From: Microbacterium sp. LWO13-1.2
GTDB lineage: Bacteria > Actinomycetota > Actinomycetes > Actinomycetales > Microbacteriaceae
Direction: 5' to 3'
NCBI RefSeq assembly: GCF_038397725.1
Contig: NZ_CP151634.1
Span: 3,944,378-4,008,377 of the forward strand
Length of the DNA: 64,000 nucleotides
The notes under the pieces were generated by a model. It saw only the letters and a list, made by a program, of their open reading frames with translations, made no database searches and was not told the origin of the DNA. Position 1 is the stretch's first letter. The number at the start of each line of letters is the position of its first letter. The position numbers were made by a program, and so were the translations under genes. Shown piece after piece: positions 1-8,203 of this stretch.

Positions 1-193
1 AGCCGAAGACGGGGAGGTCCACTTCGCCTTCGTGCGGCTTCTCGTGGGTGACGGTGGTACCGGCCTTGCGTGCGTTCACGCCACCGACGATGTTCGTGCC
101 CGCCTTGAGCATGAGCGCCGTGTGCTTGGTGCCCTCGCCGCCGGTGATGCCCTGGACGATGACCTTGGAGTCCTTGTTGAGGTAGATCGACAT
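1..193 (-). CDS. sucD: Succinyl-CoA synthetase alpha subunit, 5' part only
   Basis: Only the first 64 codons lie inside the window; the gene runs off the left edge. The translation opens [19 protein letters not shown], the conserved CoA-binding Rossmann start of SucD. It continues through the [12 protein letters not shown] and NARKAGTT segments typical of the family. SucD and SucC form the TCA-cycle enzyme that converts succinyl-CoA to succinate with NTP synthesis. The ATG is at 193-191, 27 bases after the sucC stop, with AAGGA a short distance upstream, so the two subunits are probably co-transcribed. The phospho-histidine region lies outside the window. Confidence 0.95.
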   Translation of the reverse strand, partial: MSIYLNKDSKVIVQGITGGEGTKHTALMLKAGTNIVGGVNARKAGTTVTHEKPHEGEVDLPVFG

Positions 194-220
194 TTCTTCA
201 GTCCTTGAGTCTCTTGGGCG

Positions 221-1387
221 TCAGGCGTTGGCGAGCTCGGCGGCCTTGTCGGCGCCCTCGTCCATGGTGGCGGCGACGGTGACGAGCGGGTGGTTCGCCT
301 GCGCGAGGATCGCGCGCCCCTCCTCGACCTGGTTGCCGTCCAGGCGGACGACCAGAGGCTTGGTCGCAGCGTCGCCCAGGATCTCGAGCGCCTTCACGAT
401 GCCGTCCGCGACGGCGACGCACGAGGTGATTCCGCCGAACACGTTGACGAACACGCTCTTGACCTGCGGGTCCCCGAGAATGACATCGAGACCGGCCGCC
501 ATGATCTGCGCGTTGGCGCCGCCGCCGATGTCGAGGAAGTTCGCGGGCTTGACGCCGTTGTGGTTCTCACCGGCGTAGGCGACGACGTCGAGCGTGGACA
601 TGACGAGCCCTGCGCCGTTGCCGATGATGCCGACCTCGCCGTCGAGCTTCACGTAGTTGAGGCCGCTCTGCTTGGCCTTGGCCTCGAGCGGGTCTGCGGC
701 GTCCTTGTCCTCGAGCGCTTCGTGCTCGGGATGGCGGATCTCCGAGGCGTTCTCGTCGAGCGTGACCTTGCCGTCGAGGGCGATGATCTGACCGTCTTCG
801 GTGCGCACGAGCGGGTTGACCTCGACGAGAGTGGCGTCTTCGCCCTTGTAGACCTCGTAGAGCTTCACGAAGACGTCGGAGACCTTCTCGATGAGGTCTT
901 CCGGGAAGTTCGCGGCGCGAGCGATCTCGACGGCCTTCGCCTTGTCGATACCCGTCAACGGGTTCACCTCGACACGGGCGAGCGCCTCGGGCTTCTCGAC
1001 GGCGAGCACCTCGATCTCCATGCCGCCCTCGACCGAGCACAGGCTCAGGTAGGAGCGGTTCGCACGATCGAGCAGCACCGAGAAGTAGAACTCCTCTGCG
1101 ATGGCCGCGCCCTGGGCGACCATGACGCGCTTGACGACGTGGCCCTTGATGTCGAGGCCGAGGATCGCCTTCGCAGCCTCGTATGCCTCATCGGGAGTCT
1201 TGGCGACCTTGACGCCGCCGGCCTTGCCTCGACCGCCGGTCTTGACCTGCGCCTTGACGACGACGACACCGCCGATCTTCTCGGCAGCCGCTTTCACCTC
1301 CTCGGGAGTGTCCGCGACGATACCGGCGAGAACCGGCACCCCGTACTTCTCGAAAAGGTCTCGTGCCTGGTACTCGTAGAGATCCAC
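221..1387 (-). CDS. sucC: Succinyl-CoA synthetase beta subunit
   Basis: The 388-residue product has the normal length for SucC. It begins [19 protein letters not shown], the canonical ATP-grasp start, and carries [12 protein letters not shown] near residue 52. The C-terminal ligase half includes GGGANAQIM and [17 protein letters not shown]. It forms the nucleotide-binding and succinate-binding half of succinyl-CoA synthetase in the TCA cycle. The start is GTG (1387-1385), preceded by AAGGA. It is first in an operon with sucD. A TAGGCT hexamer on the minus strand at 1466-1471 could be the -10 box, which would give a leader of roughly 70-80 bases. Confidence 0.97.
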   Translation of the reverse strand: MDLYEYQARDLFEKYGVPVLAGIVADTPEEVKAAAEKIGGVVVVKAQVKTGGRGKAGGVKVAKTPDEAYEAAKAILGLDIKGHVVKRVMVAQGAAIAEEFYFSVLLDRANRSYLSLCSVEGGMEIEVLAVEKPEALARVEVNPLTGIDKAKAVEIARAANFPEDLIEKVSDVFVKLYEVYKGEDATLVEVNPLVRTEDGQIIALDGKVTLDENASEIRHPEHEALEDKDAADPLEAKAKQSGLNYVKLDGEVGIIGNGAGLVMSTLDVVAYAGENHNGVKPANFLDIGGGANAQIMAAGLDVILGDPQVKSVFVNVFGGITSCVAVADGIVKALEILGDAATKPLVVRLDGNQVEEGRAILAQANHPLVTVAATMDEGADKAAELANA

Positions 1388-1536
1388 GTGCAGTCCTTCG
1401 CTGGTTGCGGCGGGTGGGACGCGACAGAATGTCGGTTGCCGATCGATGAATCGACCCGAGAAACCAGCCTACTACTGGCTGAACGCCCCGCCGGACGGTC
1501 GTCGTCATGACTCTCGTCGCTGTGCTGCCGCAGGTC

Positions 1537-1542
1537 TAGGCT
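1537..1542 (+). promoter_or_regulatory. -10 box of the TetR gene, leaderless
   Basis: TAGGCT ends 7 bases before the ATG at 1550. Transcription would therefore start at or next to the start codon, and there is no Shine-Dalgarno sequence. Confidence 0.5.
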
Positions 1543-1549
1543 TCTCGCT

Positions 1550-2212
1550 ATGCATGACTCCGCAGAACCGCGCTCCGCCGTCGTCGCCGCAGCGCTCGAA
1601 CTGTTCCAGCAGCAGGGGTACGACCAGACCTCCGTGGAGCAGATCGCGAAAGCCGCCGGCGTCTCCCGCTCGACGTTCTTCCGTCAGTTCGGCGGCAAGG
1701 AGGATGTCGTCTTCGCCGACCACGAAGTGCTCCTCGAAGAAGTCCGCGCCTTCCTCGCCGAAGGACACAGCGATCCGTGGACAGCCGTGTGCGAGGCGTC
1801 GGAGCGGGTCTTCGCGCACTTCGCCCGCGACCCGGAGATGGCACGCCGTCGATACCAGATCGTGCGAGACGTGCCGGTGCTGCGCGGCCGGGAGATCATC
1901 ACCGTGTTCCGCTACGAGCGGCTGTTCGACGAGTACCTGCGCAGTTCGCTGCCCGGCATCGATCCGCTGGATGCCGTCGGGTACTCGGCCCTCGTGACCG
2001 CCGTGCACAATCATGTGCTGCGCCAACTCCTGCGCGACACGAAACGTGTTCCGATCGCGACCCTGCAGAATGCGCTCGCCGATGCCCGTCGCCGTTACGG
2101 CGTCGGCCCTGAGGCGTCCGCGTCAGCCCCCGATGACGTCGTCGTCGCCGTGTTCCCGCGATCGATGCCGGTGGCAGAGATCTCTCGGCGGCTGCGCGAA
2201 GAGCTCGGCTGA
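1550..2212 (+). CDS. TetR/AcrR-family transcriptional regulator
   Basis: This 220-residue protein has an N-terminal helix-turn-helix at about residues 26-49 (TSVEQIAKAAGVSRSTFFRQF), followed by GGKEDVVFADHE, the usual TetR pattern. The C-terminal ligand and dimer domain is not specific enough to name a ligand. The gene is divergent from sucC and is followed 93 bases later by an acyl-CoA dehydrogenase on the same strand. Control of acyl-CoA metabolism is a reasonable inference from that position only. A short dyad, TGAGT at 2253 and ACTCA at 2273, lies in front of the dehydrogenase and could be an operator. Confidence 0.9.
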   Translation: MHDSAEPRSAVVAAALELFQQQGYDQTSVEQIAKAAGVSRSTFFRQFGGKEDVVFADHEVLLEEVRAFLAEGHSDPWTAVCEASERVFAHFARDPEMARRRYQIVRDVPVLRGREIITVFRYERLFDEYLRSSLPGIDPLDAVGYSALVTAVHNHVLRQLLRDTKRVPIATLQNALADARRRYGVGPEASASAPDDVVVAVFPRSMPVAEISRRLREELG

Positions 2213-2290
2213 GCCGACACCCGGGCTCGAATCGCCACCAGTGGGGTGGAACTGAGTGCCTGGGTATATGAAACTCAATGCCGCGAGGAG

Positions 2291-2296
2291 TAGAGT
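2291..2296 (+). promoter_or_regulatory. -10 box of the acyl-CoA dehydrogenase gene
   Basis: TAGAGT sits 9 bases before the ATG at 2306, which predicts a transcript with at most a very short leader. An AGGAG lies upstream of the hexamer, too far from the ATG to act as a ribosome-binding site. Confidence 0.4.
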
Positions 2297-2305
2297 GGCG
2301 GCACT

Positions 2306-3541
2306 ATGAGCGATGAAGCCCTCTCCTTCCCCGGCCAGAGCGTCGAGAGCTACGACACGACCTCGCGCCTCGACAGCGACTACTACGCCGTCTTCAGCGA
2401 CATCCCCGCAGATGATCGCGTCGCGTGGGATCGCGCGAAGGCGTACATCGACGAGGTCGGCCCGCAGATGGCGGATGCCTGGGATCGTGCCGAATACCCG
2501 CTCGATGCTGCCCGCCGCATGGGCGAGATGGATCTCGTCGTCGACGGCATCGAGCATCCGTCGCTCACCCGGCTCTCACCGTTGGCCGCCGGGCTCGTGA
2601 ACATGGAGATCTCGCGCGGCGACGGCTCCCTGGGCACCGTGCTCGCTGTGCAGGGCGGGCTCGCATTGCGCACTCTCGCGCTGTTCGGGTCACCGGAGCA
2701 GCAGGAGAAGTGGCTGACGGGCATGGCCGACGGCTCCGTGTTCGGATCGTTCGCGCTGACAGAGCCGGACCACGGCTCGGACTCGGTGTCGCTGGAGACC
2801 GTCGCCCGACGCGACGGCGACACGTGGGTCATCCGCGGTGCGAAGAAGTGGATCGGCAACGGCTCGTCCGGCGGCGTCACCTTCGTGTGGGCGCGCGTCG
2901 ACGACGAGGGCGCCGCGGAGCATGGCGCGGTGCGCTGCTTCCTCGTCGAACAGGACACTCCCGGGTACATCGGCACGCCGATCCGCGGAAAGGGCTCACT
3001 GCGCGCAATCCACCAGGCGCACATCCTCTTCGACGACGTGCGCGTCCCGCTCGACGCCGTCCTCCCCGGGACGAAGAGTTTCCGGGATGCCTCGACCGTG
3101 CTCTATGCGACCCGGTCCGGTGTCGCCTGGTCTGCGCTCGGCCATGCCACAGCCTGCTACGAGGCCGCGCTCGCCTACGCGACTCAGCGGGTGCAGTTCG
3201 GCAAGCCGCTGGCGAAGTTCCAGATGGTGCAGGAACGCCTGACGCACATGCTGGAGGACCTCACCGCGATGCAGCTGTACTGCCGCCGCCTCGCCGACCT
3301 CGAGACCGCCGGCGCGCTGCGGCCGACCCAGGCCTCACTGGCGAAGTTCCACAACACCCGCGCCGCCCGCCGGATCGCCTCGCTCGCGCGCGACCTGCTC
3401 GGCGGCAACGGCATCCTGCTCGAGAACGGCGTCATGCAGCACATGGCCGACATCGAGGCCATCCACACCTACGAGGGCACGGAAAGCGTGCAGGCACTGC
3501 TGCTCGGCCGCGACATCACCGGAATGAGCGCGTTCGTCTGA
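2306..3541 (+). CDS. Acyl-CoA dehydrogenase, glutaryl-CoA dehydrogenase-like
   Basis: The 411-residue flavoprotein has the three-domain acyl-CoA dehydrogenase layout. FALTEPDHGSD (about residue 148) is the flavin-contacting stretch, ATQRVQFGKPLAKFQ opens the C-terminal helical domain, and LARDLLGGNGILLENGV is typical of the glutaryl-CoA dehydrogenase branch. The conserved HTYEGTE near residues 387-393 contains the expected catalytic glutamate (about 390). It oxidises an acyl-CoA to the enoyl-CoA, passing electrons to ETF. The substrate cannot be fixed from the sequence. No other genes of a glutarate or lysine pathway are beside it. Confidence 0.9.
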   Translation: MSDEALSFPGQSVESYDTTSRLDSDYYAVFSDIPADDRVAWDRAKAYIDEVGPQMADAWDRAEYPLDAARRMGEMDLVVDGIEHPSLTRLSPLAAGLVNMEISRGDGSLGTVLAVQGGLALRTLALFGSPEQQEKWLTGMADGSVFGSFALTEPDHGSDSVSLETVARRDGDTWVIRGAKKWIGNGSSGGVTFVWARVDDEGAAEHGAVRCFLVEQDTPGYIGTPIRGKGSLRAIHQAHILFDDVRVPLDAVLPGTKSFRDASTVLYATRSGVAWSALGHATACYEAALAYATQRVQFGKPLAKFQMVQERLTHMLEDLTAMQLYCRRLADLETAGALRPTQASLAKFHNTRAARRIASLARDLLGGNGILLENGVMQHMADIEAIHTYEGTESVQALLLGRDITGMSAFV

Positions 3542-3568
3542 GTTCCGCGCCCACCCCAGCTCGCGGGA

Positions 3569-4069
3569 TCAGTTGCAGCCGCAGTTGCCGGCGGCGCCGC
3601 GCACCATGAAGCAGACGTCGCAGACGCCGTAGTCGCGCTCGATCAGCGGCGTCATGCGCTCGGAACCGGCCGTCGCGGTGCGGGGAGTCGCCGTGCGCGG
3701 ACGCGACGGGTGCTTCGCGCGGGCTGGCGGCGTGTTGCTGGCGATCTGGCTCGGGTGCGTCAGATAGAAGTACGGCGGACGCCCCTCGCTCGGCTGCAGC
3801 AGCGCCGGACGCGAGCCAACGACGATCTGCTCATCCTCGGTGAACCCGTTGGTGTAGGTCTTACCGATGTGCAGAGCTGCACCTTCACCGCGACGAATCG
3901 CCTCGATGTAACGGCCTCGGTCGATGAGGCTGGTGATGCCGACCTGATTGAGGACTGCGGAGATGTACTCGTAGTCCTCGACGGCGATCCGGTGCGCGCG
4001 AAGCGCTTCCGGAAGGGACTTGTACGGACGGGACGTGCCTGCGGGGGTTGGCCCCTGAACTTCATTCAT
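3569..4069 (-). CDS. Conserved hypothetical protein with cysteine-rich tail
   Basis: I do not recognise the family of this 166-residue protein. It has a charged N-terminal half (about residues 18-90), a Pro/Thr/Arg-rich linker (about 112-135) and a C-terminal tail CDVCFMVRGAAGNCGCN with four cysteines in CxxC and CxC spacing. That arrangement is compatible with binding zinc or an iron-sulfur cluster. No signal peptide or membrane segment is visible. GGAGAGG directly precedes the ATG at 4069. It is convergent with the acyl-CoA dehydrogenase (28-base gap) and divergent from the FAD enzyme. Confidence 0.75.
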   Translation of the reverse strand: MNEVQGPTPAGTSRPYKSLPEALRAHRIAVEDYEYISAVLNQVGITSLIDRGRYIEAIRRGEGAALHIGKTYTNGFTEDEQIVVGSRPALLQPSEGRPPYFYLTHPSQIASNTPPARAKHPSRPRTATPRTATAGSERMTPLIERDYGVCDVCFMVRGAAGNCGCN

Positions 4070-4163
4070 CCTCTCCAGGATCTCACCTGCTGCGGCCCAC
4101 GGATACCACTTCCGCTCGAAGCGGGCAATAAGGTGCCGATTCGAGACATGAAAGACTCAGTTC

Positions 4164-5615
4164 ATGGCACGTGCGACGATCATCGGCTCGGGACCGAACG
4201 GCCTCGCGGCAGCCGTGACGCTGGCTCGCGCCGGCTACCAGGTGCGCGTACTCGAGGCGGGAGCGCGCATCGGCGGCGGCGTGAGCAGCGCGCAATCGAC
4301 GCTCCCCGGTTTCGTGCACGACGTCGGATCGGCCGTGCACCCTGGCGCCTACTCCTCCCCTTTCTTCCGCGCCTTCGGCCTGGACCGGCGCCTCGACTGG
4401 ATCAATCCCGTCGCCGCGTATGCGCATCCGCTCGACGACGGACGCGCCGCGATCGCCTGGCGCGACATCGAGCGCACGGCCGACGGCCTGGGGGCGGATG
4501 CGAAGAGGTGGCGAACCCTGTTGCGGCCCCTGAGTTCTCATATCGACGGCGTCCTCGACTTCACCGGTTCGTCGCTGCTCCGCGTTCCGCGGCATCCGAT
4601 CACGGCCGCCCGCTTCGCCCTGCGGACGCTCGATCAGGGATCCACCGTGGCGAAGCGCTTCTTCCGCACCGAGGAGGCGTCGGCGCTGTTCTCCGGCGTC
4701 GTCGCCCATGGGAACACCGCACTCCCCTCACTGCCGTCCGCTGGCGCCGGCCTGCTGCTCGCCGCCCTCGCACACGCCGGTGGTTGGCCGTATCCGCGCG
4801 GCGGAGCCCAGGCGATCGCCGACGCGCTCCGCGTCGATCTCGAAGCCCACGGCGGCCTGATCGAGACCGACGCGCACATCCGCGATCTGGGGGCGCTCGA
4901 CTGGGGCGACCCCGCGAAGGGAGATCTGCTGCTGCTCAACGGTTCGCCGCGCCTGGCGCTCACGCTTCCCGGTCTCCCCTCCGGGTACGCGCGCGCGCTG
5001 CGTCGCTATCGCTACGGCGCGGGGGCGGCGAAGGTCGACTTCGCTCTCGACGGCCCGGTGCCATGGGCGCATCCGGATGTCGCAAGCGCGCCCACCGTAC
5101 ACCTGAGCGGCACCCGCACCGAGACGTGGGCCAGCGAGAACGCCGTCGCCCGAGGACGCGTCGCCGAACGACCGTATGTTCTCGCCGTGCAGCCGTCGAC
5201 GCTCGACCCCACCCGGGCGCCGGAGGGCAAGGCGGTGTTCTGGGCCTACATGCACGTCCCCGCGAACTCCGACTTCGATCCCACCGAGCCGATCACGCGC
5301 CAGATCGAACGCTTCGCACCGGGTTTCCGTGATCGCATCCTGGCCACCCACGCGGTGCGCGCGTCCGAGCGCGAGGCGATCAACCCCGCAACGATCGGCG
5401 GGGACATCTCGGGCGGCGACTTCACCGTTCAGCAGATGGTGCGCCGCCCCACCCTGTCGTCGGCACCGTGGCGCACGCCGATGCGCGGCGTGTATCTGGC
5501 CTCGGCATCCACCCCGCCGGGCCCGGGGGTCAACGGCATGGCCGGCTGGCACGCGGCACGCACGGCACTGGCGGATGCCGGCACTCCCGTCTCACTCGAC
5601 GACCTCTTCGCCTGA
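4164..5615 (+). CDS. FAD-dependent oxidoreductase, phytoene desaturase family
   Basis: The 483-residue protein begins with a dinucleotide-binding fold, IIGSGPNGLAAAVTLARAG (about residues 5-23), followed by the acidic EAGARIGGG stretch. It ends with the family signature PGVNGMAGWHAARTAL, where the flavin is closed off. Members related to CrtI and amine oxidases desaturate carotenoids or oxidise other hydrophobic substrates. No carotenoid genes are adjacent, so the substrate is unknown. An AAGACT six bases upstream of the ATG may be a weak -10 box. A DNA ligase gene follows 37 bases downstream. Confidence 0.88.
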   Translation: MARATIIGSGPNGLAAAVTLARAGYQVRVLEAGARIGGGVSSAQSTLPGFVHDVGSAVHPGAYSSPFFRAFGLDRRLDWINPVAAYAHPLDDGRAAIAWRDIERTADGLGADAKRWRTLLRPLSSHIDGVLDFTGSSLLRVPRHPITAARFALRTLDQGSTVAKRFFRTEEASALFSGVVAHGNTALPSLPSAGAGLLLAALAHAGGWPYPRGGAQAIADALRVDLEAHGGLIETDAHIRDLGALDWGDPAKGDLLLLNGSPRLALTLPGLPSGYARALRRYRYGAGAAKVDFALDGPVPWAHPDVASAPTVHLSGTRTETWASENAVARGRVAERPYVLAVQPSTLDPTRAPEGKAVFWAYMHVPANSDFDPTEPITRQIERFAPGFRDRILATHAVRASEREAINPATIGGDISGGDFTVQQMVRRPTLSSAPWRTPMRGVYLASASTPPGPGVNGMAGWHAARTALADAGTPVSLDDLFA

Positions 5616-5652
5616 TCTACCGCTGCTCGCTCCGCCAGACCAGGATGGAGCC

Positions 5653-6696
5653 ATGCGCTACCTGATCCCCGCACCGATGCTCGCGAAGGCGGCTGCGGCC
5701 GTTCCGGATCCTGTCAAGACTCCCGGCGGCCTGCTGTTCGAACCGAAGTGGGACGGCTTCCGCGGGCTGGTCGCATGGGACGGAGAGTCGGTCGAGATCG
5801 GTTCTCGCGGCGCGAAGCCGCTGACCCGGTACTTCCCCGAGCTGGTCGACGCCGTCTCCCGGCTTCTGCCTGGGCCGTGCCTGCTCGATGGCGAGATCGT
5901 GGTCGCCACCGGCGCGAGCGGGGCGCAGCGGCTGGACTGGGAGGCGCTGAGTCAGCGTATCCATCCCGCCGCGTCACGAATCACCCGGCTCGCCACCGAG
6001 ACACCGGCGATGTTCGTGGCTTTCGATCTGCTCGCCGAGGGCGATGACGATCTGCTGGACATGCCGTTCCACGACCGGCGGGCGCGGCTGGAGAAGCTCA
6101 TGGCCGGCGTCGATCATCCGCTGCATCTGACCCGCACCACGCGCGATCGCGACGCGGCAGTGCGCTGGCTCGCCGAATTCGAGGGCGCCGGACTCGACGG
6201 GGTCGTCGCGAAGCCGCTCGACCAGCCGTACGCGCCGGGCAAGCGCACACTCGTCAAGATCAAGCACGCTCGCACGGCCGATGTGGTCGCGCTCGGCTAC
6301 CGCGTCCACAAGTCAGGATCCGGAGTCGGCTCGCTCCTCGTTGGTCTCTACGACTCCGACGGGGTCCTGCGCCAGGTCGGCGGTGTGGCGGCATGGAGCG
6401 ATGCGCGCCGTCAGGAACTCGTCGCAGAGCTCGAGCCCCTGGTCGAGCGCGACGACGAAGGAGAGGCGATCACCGGCGCGGGCGAGCGCTCCCGGTTCAG
6501 CGGTGCGAAGGACGTCTCCTTCGTGCGCCTGCGCCCAGAGCGCGTGCTCGAGGTGCGCTACGACCAGCTCGAAGGCGCCCGATTCCGGCATACCGTGCAG
6601 TTCGATCGCTGGCGCCCCGATCGCGAGGCGCGGTCGTGCACCTACGAGCAGCTCGACACCGTCGCCGGCTACGACTTGGCCGGCGTGCTCGCCTGA
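5653..6696 (+). CDS. ATP-dependent DNA ligase, LigC-like
   Basis: This 347-residue enzyme carries EPKWDGFRG, the nucleotidyltransferase motif I, with the adenylated lysine at about residue 32. LDGEIV follows, then the GLDGVVAKPLDQPY and KRTLVKIKH stretches (motifs IV and V). An OB-fold C-terminus follows. It matches stand-alone actinobacterial ATP ligases of the LigC type, which seal breaks using ATP rather than NAD. I chose the ATG at 5653 because GGAG lies just upstream and motif I is then at the usual distance. The 3' end overlaps the convergent MarR gene by 28 bases. A LigD-type polymerase gene is 1.5 kb away. Confidence 0.92.
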   Translation: MRYLIPAPMLAKAAAAVPDPVKTPGGLLFEPKWDGFRGLVAWDGESVEIGSRGAKPLTRYFPELVDAVSRLLPGPCLLDGEIVVATGASGAQRLDWEALSQRIHPAASRITRLATETPAMFVAFDLLAEGDDDLLDMPFHDRRARLEKLMAGVDHPLHLTRTTRDRDAAVRWLAEFEGAGLDGVVAKPLDQPYAPGKRTLVKIKHARTADVVALGYRVHKSGSGVGSLLVGLYDSDGVLRQVGGVAAWSDARRQELVAELEPLVERDDEGEAITGAGERSRFSGAKDVSFVRLRPERVLEVRYDQLEGARFRHTVQFDRWRPDREARSCTYEQLDTVAGYDLAGVLA

Positions 6697-7115
6697 CCGA
6701 GCGCCTTGCGCAGCAGAGCGGTGAGCTGTTCCTGTTCGTCGACGCTCAGGCGCCCGACGGCCGCGCGAGCGAAGGTGAAGGCCTCCTCGAAGCGACGGTT
6801 GAGCTCGTCTCCACGCGGTGTACGCGCGACCAGCCGTGCCCGGCGGTCGACCGGATTCGGTTCGCGGCTCACGAGGTCGAGGGCCTCGAGGCGCCCGACG
6901 ATCTGGGTCATGTTGGAGGCATCGCATCCGAGCTCCGCAGCGAGCGCGCCCATGCCTCGTCGCTCCCCGAGACGCCCGAGAACGCAGGCCTGCGCCGCGC
7001 TGAGCGAGAGCTCGGCCGCGGCGACTCCGTAGGCACGGTCGTACACGTCGACCAGGTCGAACAGGATCGCTTCGGCCTCCGACGATGTCTGCGTGGGTCC
7101 GCTCGGCAGTGCCAT
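6669..7115 (-). CDS. MarR-family transcriptional regulator
   Basis: The 148-residue protein has the MarR winged helix: MGALAAELGCDASNMTQIVGRLE is the recognition helix-turn-helix and PVDRRARLVARTPRG is the wing. I chose the ATG at 7115 because the frame upstream of it runs through the operator region. MarR proteins are usually dimeric repressors relieved by small phenolic or oxidative ligands. Two near-identical palindromes in the divergent promoter region (7137-7151 and 7171-7185) suggest it represses itself and the neighbouring oxidoreductase. Confidence 0.92.
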   Translation of the reverse strand: MALPSGPTQTSSEAEAILFDLVDVYDRAYGVAAAELSLSAAQACVLGRLGERRGMGALAAELGCDASNMTQIVGRLEALDLVSREPNPVDRRARLVARTPRGDELNRRFEEAFTFARAAVGRLSVDEQEQLTALLRKALGQASTPAKS

Positions 7116-7136
7116 CACCTCAGCGTAGGCGAGATA

Positions 7137-7151
7137 CTTGATGCAATCAAG
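7137..7151. promoter_or_regulatory. Probable MarR operator 1
   Basis: CTTGATGCAATCAAG has perfect 6-base arms (CTTGAT/ATCAAG) around 3 bases. It lies 22 bases upstream of the MarR start codon. Confidence 0.75.
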
Positions 7152-7170
7152 CATCCGTGATTCACTGTTC

Positions 7171-7185
7171 CTTGATCCAATCAAG
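7171..7185. promoter_or_regulatory. Probable MarR operator 2
   Basis: CTTGATCCAATCAAG differs from operator 1 by one central base. The two centres are 34 bases apart, about three helical turns. It lies just upstream of the oxidoreductase ribosome-binding site. Confidence 0.75.
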
Positions 7186-7207
7186 CAACCGAGGAGCACG
7201 GATACCG

Positions 7208-8185
7208 ATGAACGATGAGCAGGCCGTCAGCCCGATGATGAAAGCCGCCGTCCTCGACCGATTCGGCGGGGCGGAGGAACTCACGACACGCCTGCTCCCC
7301 GTTCCGGAGGTCGGCGAAGACGATGTCCTGATCCGCGTGTATGTCGCCGGAGTCGGGTCCTGGGATGCCGCCGAGCGACAGGGCGAATTCGAGGGGGCTT
7401 TCGACCTTCCGTCGAGATTCCCGTACGTGCTCGGCTGGGATGCGGCCGGAACGGTGGCGGCTGTGGGACGCAACGTCACCCGGTTCGCCGTCGGCGACCG
7501 TGTCTACGCGGCGACGACTCCGCTCCCCCGCGGTGGTTTCTACGCCGAGTACGGCGTCGTCGCGGAGGAGCATGTGACACGTCTGCCTGACCGGATGCCG
7601 TTCGAACAGGCCGGCGCGATGGCCTGGGACGCACTGACCGCGCTGAGCGGTCTCGACCTTCTCGACCTGCAGCCGGGCGCCTCGCTCATGGTCTTCGGCG
7701 CCAGCGGAGGTATCGGACACCTCGCCGTTCAGCTGGCGGGACACCGCGGTCTTCGGGTTCTGGCGGTGGCCTCCGGCGATGACGGCGTCGCTCTGGCTGA
7801 GCGCCTCGGCGCCGATGCCGTCGTCGACGGCCGCGCAGACGACGTGCTGGCCGCGGCGGCCACCTTCGCGCCGGATGGGCTGGATGCGGCGCTCGTCACC
7901 GTCGGCGGCGAAACCACTGAGCGCGCGTTGCAGGCGGTCAAGGAATCAGGGCGAATCGCCTGGCCGCACGGCGTATACCCCCTGCCCTCGGAAGCACCGC
8001 GCGCGACTCTCTCGCACTACGACGGCGACCGAAGCAGTACAGCTGCGGCACGTCTGAACGGGATCATCGACGCGAGCGACTTCGAGGTCCATGTCGCCCA
8101 GACGTTCGCGCTGGACGATGTCCGCAGCGCCCACCAGGCCCTGCGCGATCACTACGTGGGAAAGCTGGCGCTCCGGATCAGGTGA
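7208..8185 (+). CDS. NADP-dependent oxidoreductase, quinone-reductase type (MDR family)
   Basis: The 325-residue medium-chain dehydrogenase/reductase has a GroES-like N-terminal domain with GWDAAGTVAAVGRNVTRFAVGD at about residues 77-98. Its Rossmann cofactor fold has FGASGGIGHLAVQLA at about 163-177. No structural zinc cysteine cluster is apparent, which fits the zinc-free quinone oxidoreductase branch. The ATG at 7208 is preferred because GAGGAG lies upstream and an earlier in-frame start would sit in the MarR operators. Divergence from MarR across shared operators suggests induction by a reactive or quinone-like compound. Confidence 0.88.
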   Translation: MNDEQAVSPMMKAAVLDRFGGAEELTTRLLPVPEVGEDDVLIRVYVAGVGSWDAAERQGEFEGAFDLPSRFPYVLGWDAAGTVAAVGRNVTRFAVGDRVYAATTPLPRGGFYAEYGVVAEEHVTRLPDRMPFEQAGAMAWDALTALSGLDLLDLQPGASLMVFGASGGIGHLAVQLAGHRGLRVLAVASGDDGVALAERLGADAVVDGRADDVLAAAATFAPDGLDAALVTVGGETTERALQAVKESGRIAWPHGVYPLPSEAPRATLSHYDGDRSSTAAARLNGIIDASDFEVHVAQTFALDDVRSAHQALRDHYVGKLALRIR

Positions 8186-8203
8186 GCCGAACGTGGGTCC
8201 CGG

